A stretch of DNA of 64,000 nt. Source: Streptomyces qinzhouensis (GTDB taxonomy: Bacteria > Actinomycetota > Actinomycetes > Streptomycetales > Streptomycetaceae). The notes beneath the pieces are model-generated. The model was not told the DNA's origin. It saw nothing but the letters and a program-made list of their open reading frames with translations, and did not search any database. The stretch's first letter is position 1; every line of letters begins with the position of its first letter. Shown here piece after piece: positions 52,332 through 61,458 of the stretch. The stretch covers positions 3,348,001-3,412,000 of the forward strand of contig NZ_CP042266.1 in NCBI RefSeq assembly GCF_007856155.1. Direction: 5' to 3'. The position numbers and the translations under genes are program-made.

Positions 52332-52360
52332 CCCGTCCCAGACGCCCTGTCCGAGGCCCG

Positions 52361-52416
52361 GCACCCCGGCACCCCGGCACCCCGGCACCCCGGCACCCCG
52401 GCACCCCGGCACCCCG
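52361..52416 (+). repeat. 8-bp tandem repeat, 7 perfect copies
   Basis: gcaccccg is repeated without change from 52361 to 52416, between the RidA stop and the GNAT gene. This microsatellite is a likely site of length change by slippage. It is upstream of the GNAT start and could lie in its leader. Confidence 0.95.
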
Positions 52417-52489
52417 GGCCATCAGGGCCTCAACTCCCCTCCCCCCACCCGGCCCCAACTGCGAAAACGACCGGATGCAGAATGCATCT

Positions 52490-53098
52490 ATGGCAATCAA
52501 GCACCTGCCGCGGTCGGCCACCGCCGACGACGCGGCGGCGATCAGCGTCTCCCTGGCCCGCGCCTTCGACACCGATCCGATGATGCGCTGGTTCTTCCCC
52601 GAAGCGGCCTCCCGCGAGGAGACGCTCGGCCGCTACTTCGGCACGATCTTCACCCGGCAGTACGCCGCCAACGCCGTCTGTGAGCGGACCGCCGACGCGG
52701 CCGCCTTCTGGGTGCCGCCGGAGGCGCGGGACAAGGCCGTGCCGGACGGCGAGACCATCCGGCAGTTGCGGGAACTGCTCGGCGACCGGGCCGGGCTGTT
52801 CCGGGACGCCGTCGCGGCGGCGGCCGAGCACACCCCGGAGGAGCCGCACTGGTATCTGGCGCTGATCGGCGCCGACCCGGCCGCCCAGGGCACCGGCCAG
52901 GGCGGTGCGCTGCTGCGCTCGGGTCTGGCGAAGGCCGACGCGGCGGGTCTGCCCACGTATCTGGAGTCCTCGAAGCCCGAGAACCTCCCGGTCTACGAGT
53001 ACTTCGGCTTCGCCGTCCGCCATGAGCTGGAACTGCCGGGCGGCGGACCGGTGCTGTGGGCGATGCGGCGCGAGCCTCGGGGCACGGCCGGCGTCTGA
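52490..53098 (+). CDS. GNAT-family N-acetyltransferase
   Basis: 202 residues from ATG 52490; ATG 52475 (MQNASM) is an alternative. This is the longer GNAT type with VSLARAFDTDPMMRWFFPEA near the start, WYLALIGADPAAQGTGQGGALLRSGL as acetyl-CoA-binding region (Q-G-x-G-x-G/A near 126-131), and TYLESSKPENLPVYEYFGFAVRHEL. Relatives include puromycin acetyltransferase-like and uncharacterised proteins. The substrate is unknown. Confidence 0.85.
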   Translation: MAIKHLPRSATADDAAAISVSLARAFDTDPMMRWFFPEAASREETLGRYFGTIFTRQYAANAVCERTADAAAFWVPPEARDKAVPDGETIRQLRELLGDRAGLFRDAVAAAAEHTPEEPHWYLALIGADPAAQGTGQGGALLRSGLAKADAAGLPTYLESSKPENLPVYEYFGFAVRHELELPGGGPVLWAMRREPRGTAGV

Positions 53099-53229
53099 CC
53101 GGCCGTCCCGTGAACTCCCGGTGCGCACACGGTGGGCTGACCGCGTCCGCACCGGGATGGAGCCGTACCGGTGGGGCTACTCTCCCCACCGGTACGGCCG
53201 CTTTCAGCGGGCGCCGACCGCCTCCCCGG

Positions 53230-54513
53230 CTACCTCAGGCCGAGCTGCCGTTCGAGCCACGGCATGGTCTCCGCTTCGGATTGTTCGACCACGGTGAAGT
53301 GATCCGCCGTCGGATACTCGCGGTAGGTCACCTTGGAACCGGTCTTCTGCAGGTCCCTCGCGTAGGCCGAGGTGACGGGTGCCTGCACGACCTCGTCCTT
53401 GGCACCCTGAACGATCATGATCGGCCGGTCCAGCTTCACGACCGGGGTGTCCACATGCTCGCGCATCGCGTTCATCAGAGCCGGTTCGGTCTCGGGGCGC
53501 TGCTTCCAGAAGGTGCGGTCGTTCAGCCCCAACTGCACGATCTGCGCCACGATGGCATCCGAGCACTCGTTGCGGGCCGTCGGGATCAGTTGGCGCGCCC
53601 GGTCGGAGTAGAGGTGCGTGAAGTCGTAGTCCGGGTCGATCGCCAGCAGGCCGTCCACCACCAGCGGGTAGAGGGACGTCCGGCCGATCCGCTCCTCCGA
53701 CGGGGAGTCCGAGCGGTCCCGCACCAGGCTCGACATCTTCGTCGGCGGCGCGGTGGCCAGGGCGCCGCGGAAGTCCAGTCCGGGCGCGTAGCGGGTGGCG
53801 TACACGGCCGTGTTGACCGCCGCGTGCCCGCCCTGGGAGTGACCCATCACGGCCCAGGTCCGTGACAGGCCCAGCTTCGCCTGCCGGGCGGCGTGCACGA
53901 TGTCGATGGACCCGTAGGCGGCGCTGCGGGCGTGGAGATAGGGGTGCGGTCCGGGGGTGCCGAGGCCCTCGTAGTCGGTGGCCACGATCGCGACTCCGCG
54001 GTCCAGCCACCTCCGTATCTCCGGATCGTGGGTGAAGGTCTGCGCCTCCGAACGGCTGGGGGCGCACTGGTCCGCGTTGCCCACGGTCCCGTGGGAGAGG
54101 GAGATCGTCGGCCAGCCGCCCTTCGGGGGCTTTCCGGCCGGGGCGAAGACCATCCCGGAGACGGTCACCAGGCCGCCGTTCGCGCCGGTGGAGGTGTACT
54201 CGATGACCTTGCCGGGGCCGCCGTGCGGCCGTGCCGAGGCCGGCAGGTCCACCGCTTTGGTGAGCCGGCCGCTGCCGGGCGCGGGGCGGACCGCGGTGTC
54301 GTGGCTCTCCGCCTTGGCGGTGGAGGCGGTGGAGGCGGCGGAGGTGTTGCGCTGCTGGTCGCGGTCCGGTCCGGCCGCCGCGGCCTGGTCCGTGCCCACG
54401 TCCGTGAAGGCGGTGAGGCCGACCGCGAGCGCGGTGACGGTCGCCGCGGTGACGGCGACGGTGGTGGCCCGGCGGGCGGTTCGGCGTTTGCGGACTGGTC
54501 GTGCTGTGGTCAC
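53230..54513 (-). CDS. secreted alpha/beta-hydrolase (secretory lipase-like)
   Basis: 427 residues from GTG 54513 (aaaggga upstream). The basic N-terminus RPVRKRRTARRATT precedes a hydrophobic signal segment ending near DQAAAAG. A spacer and then the hydrolase fold follow, with nucleophile in VMGHSQGGHAAV, acid in VQGAKDEVV and His in PTADHFTV. The pattern (SHGTVGNADQCAPS, YEGLGTPGPHPYL) matches the secretory lipase (LIP) family. Likely cleaves lipids or esters outside the cell. Confidence 0.85.
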   Translation of the reverse strand: MTTARPVRKRRTARRATTVAVTAATVTALAVGLTAFTDVGTDQAAAAGPDRDQQRNTSAASTASTAKAESHDTAVRPAPGSGRLTKAVDLPASARPHGGPGKVIEYTSTGANGGLVTVSGMVFAPAGKPPKGGWPTISLSHGTVGNADQCAPSRSEAQTFTHDPEIRRWLDRGVAIVATDYEGLGTPGPHPYLHARSAAYGSIDIVHAARQAKLGLSRTWAVMGHSQGGHAAVNTAVYATRYAPGLDFRGALATAPPTKMSSLVRDRSDSPSEERIGRTSLYPLVVDGLLAIDPDYDFTHLYSDRARQLIPTARNECSDAIVAQIVQLGLNDRTFWKQRPETEPALMNAMREHVDTPVVKLDRPIMIVQGAKDEVVQAPVTSAYARDLQKTGSKVTYREYPTADHFTVVEQSEAETMPWLERQLGLR

Positions 54514-54854
54514 AGGGGTCCCTTTCACAAGGAGACGTACGGGTTCCCCGGCAGAGGTGCCGTCCATCGGCGTACGACCCGGTGGGCAGCGGGCGCGGGG
54601 AGTGATCATCGCGCGATGTACTGCACGGTAACTGCCCGACGGGGTAACCCTGAAGGCACCCGGAGACCGATTCGGAGGGTCGTTCCCGACGATGACGTGA
54701 CCGCTGTTTCTCGTCCTTCGGGCGCACAACCGGAACCCCCGGATTCCCCTCCCCGCGCGAGCCCGCGCGGGCCGCGCCATCGCGCCAACGGCCCCTGAAG
54801 TAGCCTGCGTCGGGAGCGGGCCCGGTCCGCCCGGGCCCCGGGGAGGGCGGGCGC
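54514..54854. other. divergent intergenic region (341 bp)
   Basis: Between the lipase-like gene (minus) and the SRPBCC gene (plus). A short direct repeat (ggtaac at 54627 and 54644) and a possible -10 hexamer (tagcct, 54798) are the only things noted. Confidence 0.4.
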
Positions 54855-55364
54855 ATGGCCGTACGGAATGTCCACGAACGCCGGATCGCGGCACCGCCGG
54901 AGCGGATCGGCGCACTCCTGGACGGGCTCGCCTCGGAGGACGATCCGCTGTGGCCCGTCGCGCACTGGCCGAGGATGCGGCTGGAGCCGGGGCTCGCGGT
55001 CGGCGCCACGGGCGGGCACGGACCGGTCCGGTACACGGTCGTCGCCTATGAACCGGGCCGGCAGGTGCGCTTCCGCTTCACCGGTCCGGCCGGCTTCGAC
55101 GGCCACCACGAACTGACCGTCCGCCCGGCGGACGACGGCACGGCGCTGCTCCGCCACACCCTGCTCCTCGTCCCGCACGGACCGGCCCGGCTCAGCTGGC
55201 CGCTGTTCTTCCGCCCGCTCCACAACGCCCTGATCGAGGACGCTCTCGACCGCGCCGAACGGTCCGGGACGGGGACCGTCGCGCGGCCCGCCCGGTGGAG
55301 CCCGTACACCAGACTGCTGCGCACCGCGGCCCGGGCCGCCCGGCGGGGGCGGGCCCCCCGGTAG
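54855..55364 (+). CDS. SRPBCC-fold (polyketide cyclase/START-like) protein
   Basis: 169 residues. The helix-grip pattern runs VRNVHERRIAAPPERIGALLDGL, GHGPVRYTVVAYEPGRQVRFRF and a C-terminal amphipathic helix before a basic Arg-rich tail (RAARRGRAPR). The fold binds hydrophobic ligands; no specific enzyme motif is visible. It stands on its own on the plus strand. Unknown ligand. Confidence 0.75.
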   Translation: MAVRNVHERRIAAPPERIGALLDGLASEDDPLWPVAHWPRMRLEPGLAVGATGGHGPVRYTVVAYEPGRQVRFRFTGPAGFDGHHELTVRPADDGTALLRHTLLLVPHGPARLSWPLFFRPLHNALIEDALDRAERSGTGTVARPARWSPYTRLLRTAARAARRGRAPR

Positions 55365-55481
55365 GCACCGGGCCGGACGGCGGTGCGAAGGCGAGGGGCA
55401 GGGGCAGGGGCGGGGGTCAGGAGAGAGCGGGCCCGACGGCTCGCGTCCGCGGGTGCGTGCCGCCCATGACACCATCGACTG

Positions 55482-55985
55482 GTGCTCGACATCGGCTACT
55501 CGCTCTCCCGCCGCTTCCCCGACCCTCCGCAGACGGACTACCGCCGCGCGGAGGTGACGGCCCTGCGCCATGACCTCTTCTGCGGTGATGTCTATCTCGC
55601 CGACACCGAGGCGGACCGGGAACTGTCCACAGCCTGGGGATGGGTGCCGGTCCTCGACTTCGCCTGGGCGCTGTGCGATATCGCCGAACGGCTCGACCGG
55701 GACCCGCTGGGCAGCCGGGCGTCCCGGCCGCAGCACGCGGAGCTGGACTTCACCGAATCGGCGGACCGGATGCTGTTCGAGCGGCGGTTCGGCTGGGTGG
55801 ACGTCGAGGCGGACTGGATGCCCGGCGACGAGGCACCGCTCACCTTCGCCCATGGGGAGCTGCGGCGCGAGGCCCGGGACTTCCTGCACGATCTGATCGC
55901 GGATCTGTCCGAACTGCACGAGCCACTCGCCGACAATCCGGTGATCTGGGACCTCCAGGCGCGCTTCCCCCGCGTCCCTTCCTGA
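55482..55985 (+). CDS. conserved hypothetical protein
   Basis: 167 residues from GTG 55482. The composition is normal, with many Trp and acidic residues (TAWGWVPVLDFAWALCDIAERL, then RRFGWVDVEADWMPGDEAPLTF and ARDFLHDLIADLSELHEPLADN). No membrane helix or signal peptide. It resembles immunity-type or small globular cytoplasmic proteins common in actinomycetes, but no family is recognised. Confidence 0.65.
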   Translation: MLDIGYSLSRRFPDPPQTDYRRAEVTALRHDLFCGDVYLADTEADRELSTAWGWVPVLDFAWALCDIAERLDRDPLGSRASRPQHAELDFTESADRMLFERRFGWVDVEADWMPGDEAPLTFAHGELRREARDFLHDLIADLSELHEPLADNPVIWDLQARFPRVPS

Positions 55986-56116
55986 AACTCCGGCTCAAGA
56001 GATTCGGAAGCTCCGGAAGATTCTCTCCGTCACCGTGTCACAAATCCGGGGAGTCCGTTCGTCCCATGGTCGGCGGCGCCCGGACCGGGCGCCGCCGCGA
56101 CCGGAAGGACGGAACC

Positions 56117-57310
56117 ATGACGGACAGGGCAGCCCACCGTGCACGGCAGAGGGACCGGATCACCGTCATCGGTGGCGGGCTCGCCGGGCTCACCGCCGCG
56201 ATCTCCTCGGCCGAGGCCGGCGCACGGGTCACCCTCTACGAGTCCCATCACACCCTCGGCGGCCGGGGCCGCACCGCCGAGGAGCCGTACCGGACCAGCG
56301 AGGGGCCGCATGTCTTCTACGCGGGACCGCTCTGGTCCTGGCTGAGGCAGCACGATCTGACCGGACCGCGGGGGCGGGTTCCGGTGGCGGACACACTGCG
56401 GTTCCGGTTCCGGCGGGGCGGCGTCCTGCGGGCGCTGCCGCCGCGCGGGCTGCTGAGGCTGAGCCGGATCCCCACCGAGCGGGCGCCGGTCGACGCCTCG
56501 TTTCTCGACTGGGCGACCGGGCTCGTCGGCGAGGCGGACGCCCGGGCGGCGGCGCACTTCTCGGGCGTGGCGCTGTTCCACCACGACCCGGGCGCGCTGT
56601 CCGCCGCCTTCGTCCAGGAGCGGGTGCGCCGGGCCGCCGCGCTGCCGCCGCAGGTCCGCTACCCCTTGGGCGGCTGGGGGCAGGTCATCGACCGGATGGT
56701 GGGCCGGGCCTGGGATCTGGGTGTACGGGTCGAGACCTCGGCACGGGTGGACGAACTGCCGGCCGACCGGGGGCCGGTGATCGTCGCCACCTCCCTCGCG
56801 GCGGCCCGGCGGCTGCTCGGTGACGACGCGCTGCGCTGGACCGGTGGCCGTACGGTCCTGGTGGATCTGGCGGTACGGCGGCACCGCAAGGACGCCTTCG
56901 TCGTCTCCGACCTCGACGCACCGGGCTGGGCGGAGCGTTTCTCGGCCCCGTCACGGGGGCTGGTCCCGGCCGGGGCCTCACTGGTCCAGGCACAGTTCCC
57001 GATCGCCCCGGACGAGGGCCGGACGGCCGGTTCGGCGCACGCCGACGCCCTGTTCGACCTGGGGCTGCCGGACTGGCGGGAGCGAACCCTGTGGCGGCGC
57101 GACGCACTGGCCCAGGACCGGACGGGCGCGGTCGACCTGCCGGGGACGAGCTGGCGGGACCGGCCGGGGATCGACCGGGGCGACGGGGTGTTCCTGGCGG
57201 GTGACCAGGTGGCGGCGCCGGGGCTGCTGGGAGAGGTGTCGTTCGCGAGCGGGCTGACGGCCGCGTCGCTGGCGCTGCGGGCGCTGGTGAAGGCGCGCAT
57301 GAGGACCTGA
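56117..57310 (+). CDS. FAD/NAD(P)-binding amine oxidase/desaturase-like protein
   Basis: 397 residues from ATG 56117 (ggaaggac upstream). The N-terminal dinucleotide fold VIGGGLAGLTAAISSAEAG ends with the Glu of LYESHHTLGGRG, and the C-terminal FAD motif is GVFLAGDQVAAPGLLGEVSFASG. The order fits the phytoene-desaturase/amine-oxidase group. Substrate unknown; carotenoid genes are not present around it. Located between the hypothetical gene and a quinone oxidoreductase. Confidence 0.8.
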   Translation: MTDRAAHRARQRDRITVIGGGLAGLTAAISSAEAGARVTLYESHHTLGGRGRTAEEPYRTSEGPHVFYAGPLWSWLRQHDLTGPRGRVPVADTLRFRFRRGGVLRALPPRGLLRLSRIPTERAPVDASFLDWATGLVGEADARAAAHFSGVALFHHDPGALSAAFVQERVRRAAALPPQVRYPLGGWGQVIDRMVGRAWDLGVRVETSARVDELPADRGPVIVATSLAAARRLLGDDALRWTGGRTVLVDLAVRRHRKDAFVVSDLDAPGWAERFSAPSRGLVPAGASLVQAQFPIAPDEGRTAGSAHADALFDLGLPDWRERTLWRRDALAQDRTGAVDLPGTSWRDRPGIDRGDGVFLAGDQVAAPGLLGEVSFASGLTAASLALRALVKARMRT

Positions 57311-57327
57311 CCGCCCGCGGCCGACCC

Positions 57328-57358
57328 TTGACCTCAACCGTGCTCGAGGTACGAGGGT
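57328..57358 (+). promoter_or_regulatory. MerR/SoxR-type promoter-operator
   Basis: A -35 element ttgacc (57328-57333) is followed by an interrupted dyad acctc (57331-57335) / gaggt (57346-57350) and a -10-like gagggt (57353-57358) at 19-bp spacing. The long spacer with a dyad in between is the mark of MerR-family activated promoters, including SoxR. It lies about 80 bp before the oxidoreductase gene. Confidence 0.55.
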
Positions 57359-57407
57359 GGTGATCCGTACGGCCCCCCCGCATCCGTACACATCGGTACG
57401 GATCACC
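57359..57407. promoter_or_regulatory. triple ATCCGTAC operator-like array
   Basis: atccgtac occurs directly at 57363 and 57382 and inverted at 57396-57403. The outer pair extends to perfect 12-bp arms (ggtgatccgtac 57359-57370 with complement 57396-57407), and the inner pair forms an 8-6-8 palindrome. The array lies within 30 bp of the oxidoreductase start. Confidence 0.65.
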
Positions 57408-57436
57408 GCCACCGCACACCACGGGAGATCCCCACC

Positions 57437-58438
57437 ATGCGCGCCATCCGTCTCCACGCCTTCGGACCCGCCGACCATCTGGTCCACGAGGAGGTGCCCG
57501 ATCCCGAACCCGGCCCCGGCCAGGTGCGGATCAGGGTCGCCGCCGCCGGGGTGCACCTCATCGACACCGCCCTCCGCGAGGGCGAGCCGGGCCCCTATCC
57601 AAAACCGGTCGAACTGCCCACGATCCCCGGCCGGGAGGTCGCGGGCACGGTCGACGCCCTCGGCGACGGTACCGACCCGGGGTGGCTCGGCCGCCGGGTC
57701 GTCGCCCACCTCGGGATGAATCCGGGCGGCTACGCCGAACTCGCCGTCACCGAGGCGGAGCGGCTTCAGGCCGTCCCGGAGGGCCTCGGCGAATCCGAGG
57801 CCGTCGCCATGATCGGCACGGGCCGTACCGCGCTGGGCATCCTCCACTTCGCGGACCTCGGCCCGGACGCGATCGCGATCGTCTCGGCCGCGGCGGGCGG
57901 TATCGGCACCCTGGCCGTCCAGTACGCCAAGAACGCCGGAGCCGTCGTCGTCGGGCTCGTGGGCGGACCGGCCAAGGTCACCCGCGCCCTGGCCAACGGC
58001 GCCGATCTCGCCGTCGACTACACCGACCCGGCCTGGCCGGACGAGGTCCGCGCCTACCTCCGCGGGCGGCGCGCCACCGTCTATCTCGACGCGGTCGGCG
58101 GTGACATCGGGCGGGCCGCGGTCGGGCTGCTCGGCAAGGGCGGCCGCCATCTCGTCTACGGCTGGGCGGGCGACGGCGGCCCGTACAGCGGCGAACCGCT
58201 GCTGCTGTCCGAGGAGGAGCAGACCGCCCGGGGCATCGAAACCGTCTATCTGCTGGGCCCGCGCCTGCTGGAGCCGGTGGGCGGCGACGTACGGCTGCTG
58301 GAGGACCGGGCGCTCGAAGCCGCCGCGACGGGCCGGCTGTCCCCGGCCGTCCAGCGCTTCCCGCTCGCCCAGGCGGCCGAAGCCCACCGGGCGCTGGAGA
58401 CCCGCGCGTCGATGGGCAAGGTGGTCCTGGTGCCGTAG
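57437..58438 (+). CDS. zinc-independent quinone oxidoreductase (MDR family)
   Basis: 333 residues. GroES-like N-terminal domain (MRAIRLHAFGPADHLV to HLGMNPGGYAEL) and a Rossmann domain with AAAGGIGTLAVQYAKNAGA (NADPH loop, about 155-173). The zinc-binding Cys/His of alcohol dehydrogenases are absent, as in QOR-type enzymes. Expected: NADPH-dependent reduction of quinones or enones. Its promoter region carries MerR-type and palindromic sites, so it is likely induced by a small electrophile. Its stop abuts the convergent GNAT stop. Confidence 0.88.
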   Translation: MRAIRLHAFGPADHLVHEEVPDPEPGPGQVRIRVAAAGVHLIDTALREGEPGPYPKPVELPTIPGREVAGTVDALGDGTDPGWLGRRVVAHLGMNPGGYAELAVTEAERLQAVPEGLGESEAVAMIGTGRTALGILHFADLGPDAIAIVSAAAGGIGTLAVQYAKNAGAVVVGLVGGPAKVTRALANGADLAVDYTDPAWPDEVRAYLRGRRATVYLDAVGGDIGRAAVGLLGKGGRHLVYGWAGDGGPYSGEPLLLSEEEQTARGIETVYLLGPRLLEPVGGDVRLLEDRALEAAATGRLSPAVQRFPLAQAAEAHRALETRASMGKVVLVP

Positions 58439-58921
58439 CTATTCCTGCTCGTACCCCGCGACCTTCTCCAGCTCGGCATCGGTCAGGCGGAACACCCGGC
58501 TGTCCTCCAGCGGCGCCGCGCCCAGCGAGCGGTAGAACGCGATCGTCGGGGCCAGCTTGTTCAGTACCGACCACTCCAGCCGCTGGTAGCCGCGCTCCAC
58601 ACAGGTCCGGGCCAGCGCGGCGATCAGCGCCTTGCCGTGGCCGCCGCCGCGCCGCGCCGGGTCGACGTACAGGTCCTCCAGATAGATGCCGTGGACCCCG
58701 CGCCAGGTCGAGTAGGTCAGGAACCAGAGCGCGAACCCGGCGAGGGAACCGTCCTCGTCGACGGCGACGAAGGCATGGACGGCCGGGGCGCCGCCGAACA
58801 GCGCCTCGCGCAACTGCTCCTCAGTGGCCTGGACTTCGTCGCGGTAGCCCTGGTATTCGGCGAGGGCGAGGATCATCCGGTGGATTTCGGGTACGTCGGT
58901 GGCCTGAGCGGTACGGATCAT
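58439..58921 (-). CDS. GNAT-family acetyltransferase (SSAT-like)
   Basis: 160 residues. The diamine/spermidine acetyltransferase pattern is good: MIRTAQATDVPEIHRMILALAEYQ, ALWFLTYSTWRGVHGIYLEDLYVDPARRGGGHGKAL and RLEWSVLNKLAPTIAFYRSLGA. Polyamine or thialysine acetylation is the likely job, but the substrate is not fixed by sequence. A DAO-type oxidase possibly acting on polyamine derivatives lies 1 kb away, an interesting but weak link. Stop codon shares no base with the convergent gene. Confidence 0.87.
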   Translation of the reverse strand: MIRTAQATDVPEIHRMILALAEYQGYRDEVQATEEQLREALFGGAPAVHAFVAVDEDGSLAGFALWFLTYSTWRGVHGIYLEDLYVDPARRGGGHGKALIAALARTCVERGYQRLEWSVLNKLAPTIAFYRSLGAAPLEDSRVFRLTDAELEKVAGYEQE

Positions 58922-58973
58922 GCGGCCAGCATGCGGTCCCGGCGCCCGCCCCCGCCACCCGGTTTCCCCCGCT

Positions 58974-59912
58974 TCACGTTCTGAGCAGGGCGTTCGCGAT
59001 CGCCACCGGGATCTCGTCCAGCTTCTCCCCGCCGTCCGCCATATCCCAGAGGCAGAACTGGAGCACCCGCCCCAGCGTCCAGGCCCGGGCCCGTTCCCGG
59101 TCCCCGGCCATCCCCACCGCCTCGGTGAGCAGGTCGAACCGCCACCGGATCGCGGCCGGGTCCGGGTCGAAGCGGTTGGTGAGCGCGGGCAGCAGCTCGA
59201 AACCGGGATCCCCGGCGAGCGGCTTCGGATCGATCGCCAGCCAGGGCTCCCGTGCGGACCCGAGGACGTTGTCGTAATGCAGATCCCAGTGGAGGAGCCG
59301 GTCCCCGGGCTCGCCCGCCACTTCCCGTACCGCTGCCGCGCAGTCCGCCAGCAGCCGCCGCTCGTCCTCGGCGGGCAGCGCGGCGAGCGCCCCCGGCACC
59401 TGCGCGAGCATGGCCGCGGCGAGGTCCCCGAGCCGCCGCAGCCCGGCGGGCGCGGGCAGCGGGGTCAGCCTCGCGAGCAGGGTGCCCAGGATCCGTACCG
59501 CCTCCCCGGTATCGGCGACGGCGGAGAGCGGACGGGCCGCGTCGAGCCGTTCCAGCAGCAGGGTCCCGGTCGCCGGATCGTGGTCGAGGAGACGGACGGC
59601 TCCCGCGCCGTCCCAGGCCCGCAGCGCGACCGGCTCGCCCGCGGTCTCGTCGTCCACGGGCTGGAGTTTGAGTACGGATTCCGTACCGTCGGAGCGAACC
59701 ACGGGCAGCACGAGGGCGACGACACCGTGCATCGGATCTCCGGCGGGGGTCAGCTCCCAGCGCTCCAGAAACTCCTCGGCACGGGCCGGAAGCCCCGCGA
59801 TGAACGCTCTGGAGGCCTCCGTGCCATGGTCGCGGTGGGCGGCGGCGAGTCGCTCCGGAACCTTGATCACGCGGCCGATGGTACGTCCCCGGGGTTCAAC
59901 GAATTCCCCCAT
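58974..59912 (-). CDS. aminoglycoside/streptomycin 6-kinase-like phosphotransferase
   Basis: 312 residues from ATG 59912; GTG 59870 (VIKVPERLAAAH) would match the usual family start even better. The kinase motifs are HWDLHYDN (catalytic loop) and AIDPKPLAGDPGFELLPAL (metal-binding). This is the APH(6)/hydroxyurea-phosphotransferase group, whose members inactivate streptomycin or phosphorylate small molecules. No streptomycin biosynthesis genes are around, so a resistance role is only possible, not shown. Confidence 0.8.
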   Translation of the reverse strand: MGEFVEPRGRTIGRVIKVPERLAAAHRDHGTEASRAFIAGLPARAEEFLERWELTPAGDPMHGVVALVLPVVRSDGTESVLKLQPVDDETAGEPVALRAWDGAGAVRLLDHDPATGTLLLERLDAARPLSAVADTGEAVRILGTLLARLTPLPAPAGLRRLGDLAAAMLAQVPGALAALPAEDERRLLADCAAAVREVAGEPGDRLLHWDLHYDNVLGSAREPWLAIDPKPLAGDPGFELLPALTNRFDPDPAAIRWRFDLLTEAVGMAGDRERARAWTLGRVLQFCLWDMADGGEKLDEIPVAIANALLRT

Positions 59913-59946
59913 TTCCAGGCCCCCACCCACCTGCATACAGTCATAC

Positions 59947-59970
59947 CGATCGCACCATCGATCGCACCAT
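59947..59970 (+). repeat. 12-bp tandem repeat, 2 copies
   Basis: cgatcgcaccat at 59947-59958 and again at 59959-59970, 25 bp before the start of the FAD oxidoreductase gene. Could be a regulatory repeat or slippage product. Confidence 0.8.
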
Positions 59971-59995
59971 CCCCGCGAACGGCACCAGGGACGAT

Positions 59996-61405
59996 ATGAG
60001 CACGACGGGCAGAACAGACACGGTCAACGGCGGTATCTCGTTCTGGTACGCGCAGGACGGAATCGCCGCGCCCCGCGAACCCCTGCCGGGCGACGCGACG
60101 GCGGATGTCTGCATCGTCGGCGGCGGCTACACCGGCCTGTGGACCGCGTACTACCTGAAGAAGGCGGTGCCGTTCCTCAACATCACCGTCCTGGAGGCCG
60201 CGTTCTGCGGCTACGGCGCCTCCGGCCGTAACGGCGGCTGGCTGTACAACGGAATCGCGGGCCGCGACCGTTACGCCCGCCGGCACGGCCACGAGCCCGC
60301 CGTCCGCCTCCAGCGGGCCATGAACGAATCCGTCACCGAGGTCATCGACGTCTGCGCCGCCGAGGGCATCGACGCGGACGTCCACCGGGGCGGCGTCCTG
60401 GAAGTCGCCCGCTCCCCCGCCCAGTCGGCGCGGCTGCGCGCGTACCACTCGGTGGAACTCGCCTTCGGCGAGACGGACCGGGTGCTGCTGGGCGCCCGTG
60501 ACACCGCGGACCGGATCCGGGTCGCCGGGGCGGTCGCCTCGACCTGGACCCCGCACGGCGCCCGGGTGCATCCGGTGAAGCTGGTGAAGGGCCTGGCGGC
60601 GGCCGTGGAGGCGCTCGGGGTCACCGTCCACGAGTCCACCCCGGTCACCGAGATCCGGCCCAAGCACGCGGTCACCCCGTACGGAACGGTCCGCGCGCCC
60701 TATGTCCTGCGCTGTACGGAGGGGTTCACGGCGGGCATCAAGGGGCAGCGGCGCGCCTGGCTGCCGATGAACTCGTCGATGATCGCCACCGAACCACTGG
60801 CCCCGGAGTTCTGGGAGTCGACCGGCTGGTCGGGCCGGGAGACACTCGGCGATATGGCGCACGCGTATGTGTACGCGCAGCGGACGGCGGACGACCGGAT
60901 CGCGATCGGCGGGCGCGGGGTGCCGTACCGCTACGGCTCACGCACCGACAACGACGGCCGCACCCAGCCGGCGACGATCGCCGCACTGCACGAGATCCTG
61001 CTCCAGTTCTTCCCGCAGGCGGCCCGGGCCCGGATCGACCACGCCTGGTCGGGGGTGCTGGGCGTACCGCGCGACTGGTGCGCGACGGTCACCCTGGACC
61101 GGGCCACCGGCCTCGGCTGGGCGGGCGGCTATGTCGGCTCCGGGGTCACGACGGCCAATCTCGCCGCCCGTACGCTGCGGGATCTCATCCAGCAGGATTC
61201 GGGCCAGGGCGGGCCGACGGAGCTGACGTCACTGCCGTGGGTGGGCCACAAGGTCCGCAAGTGGGAGCCGGAGCCGCTGCGGTGGCTGGGGGTCCAGGCG
61301 CTGTACGCGGCGTACCGGGGCGCGGACCGGCGCGAGGCGGCGGCGCGCTCGGCGGAGACGGACCGGGTGGCGAAGCTGGCGGACCGGGTGTCGGGCCGCC
61401 ACTGA
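59996..61405 (+). CDS. FAD-dependent oxidoreductase (DAO/PuuB-like)
   Basis: 469 residues. After SFWYAQDG the dinucleotide fold DVCIVGGGYTGLWTAYYL (about 37-54) and the FAD-binding GYGASGRNGGW follow; the C-terminal half has YVYAQRTADDRIAIGGRG and GYVGSGVTTANLAARTL. This combination is typical of D-amino-acid/gamma-glutamylputrescine oxidases (PuuB, OrdL). It likely oxidises an amine or amino acid with production of hydrogen peroxide. Substrate not defined by neighbours. Confidence 0.88.
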   Translation: MSTTGRTDTVNGGISFWYAQDGIAAPREPLPGDATADVCIVGGGYTGLWTAYYLKKAVPFLNITVLEAAFCGYGASGRNGGWLYNGIAGRDRYARRHGHEPAVRLQRAMNESVTEVIDVCAAEGIDADVHRGGVLEVARSPAQSARLRAYHSVELAFGETDRVLLGARDTADRIRVAGAVASTWTPHGARVHPVKLVKGLAAAVEALGVTVHESTPVTEIRPKHAVTPYGTVRAPYVLRCTEGFTAGIKGQRRAWLPMNSSMIATEPLAPEFWESTGWSGRETLGDMAHAYVYAQRTADDRIAIGGRGVPYRYGSRTDNDGRTQPATIAALHEILLQFFPQAARARIDHAWSGVLGVPRDWCATVTLDRATGLGWAGGYVGSGVTTANLAARTLRDLIQQDSGQGGPTELTSLPWVGHKVRKWEPEPLRWLGVQALYAAYRGADRREAAARSAETDRVAKLADRVSGRH

Positions 61406-61458
61406 ACCGGGACGCGCGGGCCGGCCTCCCCTTCCGGCACGCGCCCCCGGGCCGGCTG

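Noticed and set aside
53230..54915. Longer start for the lipase-like protein at 54915
   Set aside because: The GTG at 54513 has a proper ribosome site and leads straight into a signal peptide; the upstream part has neither.
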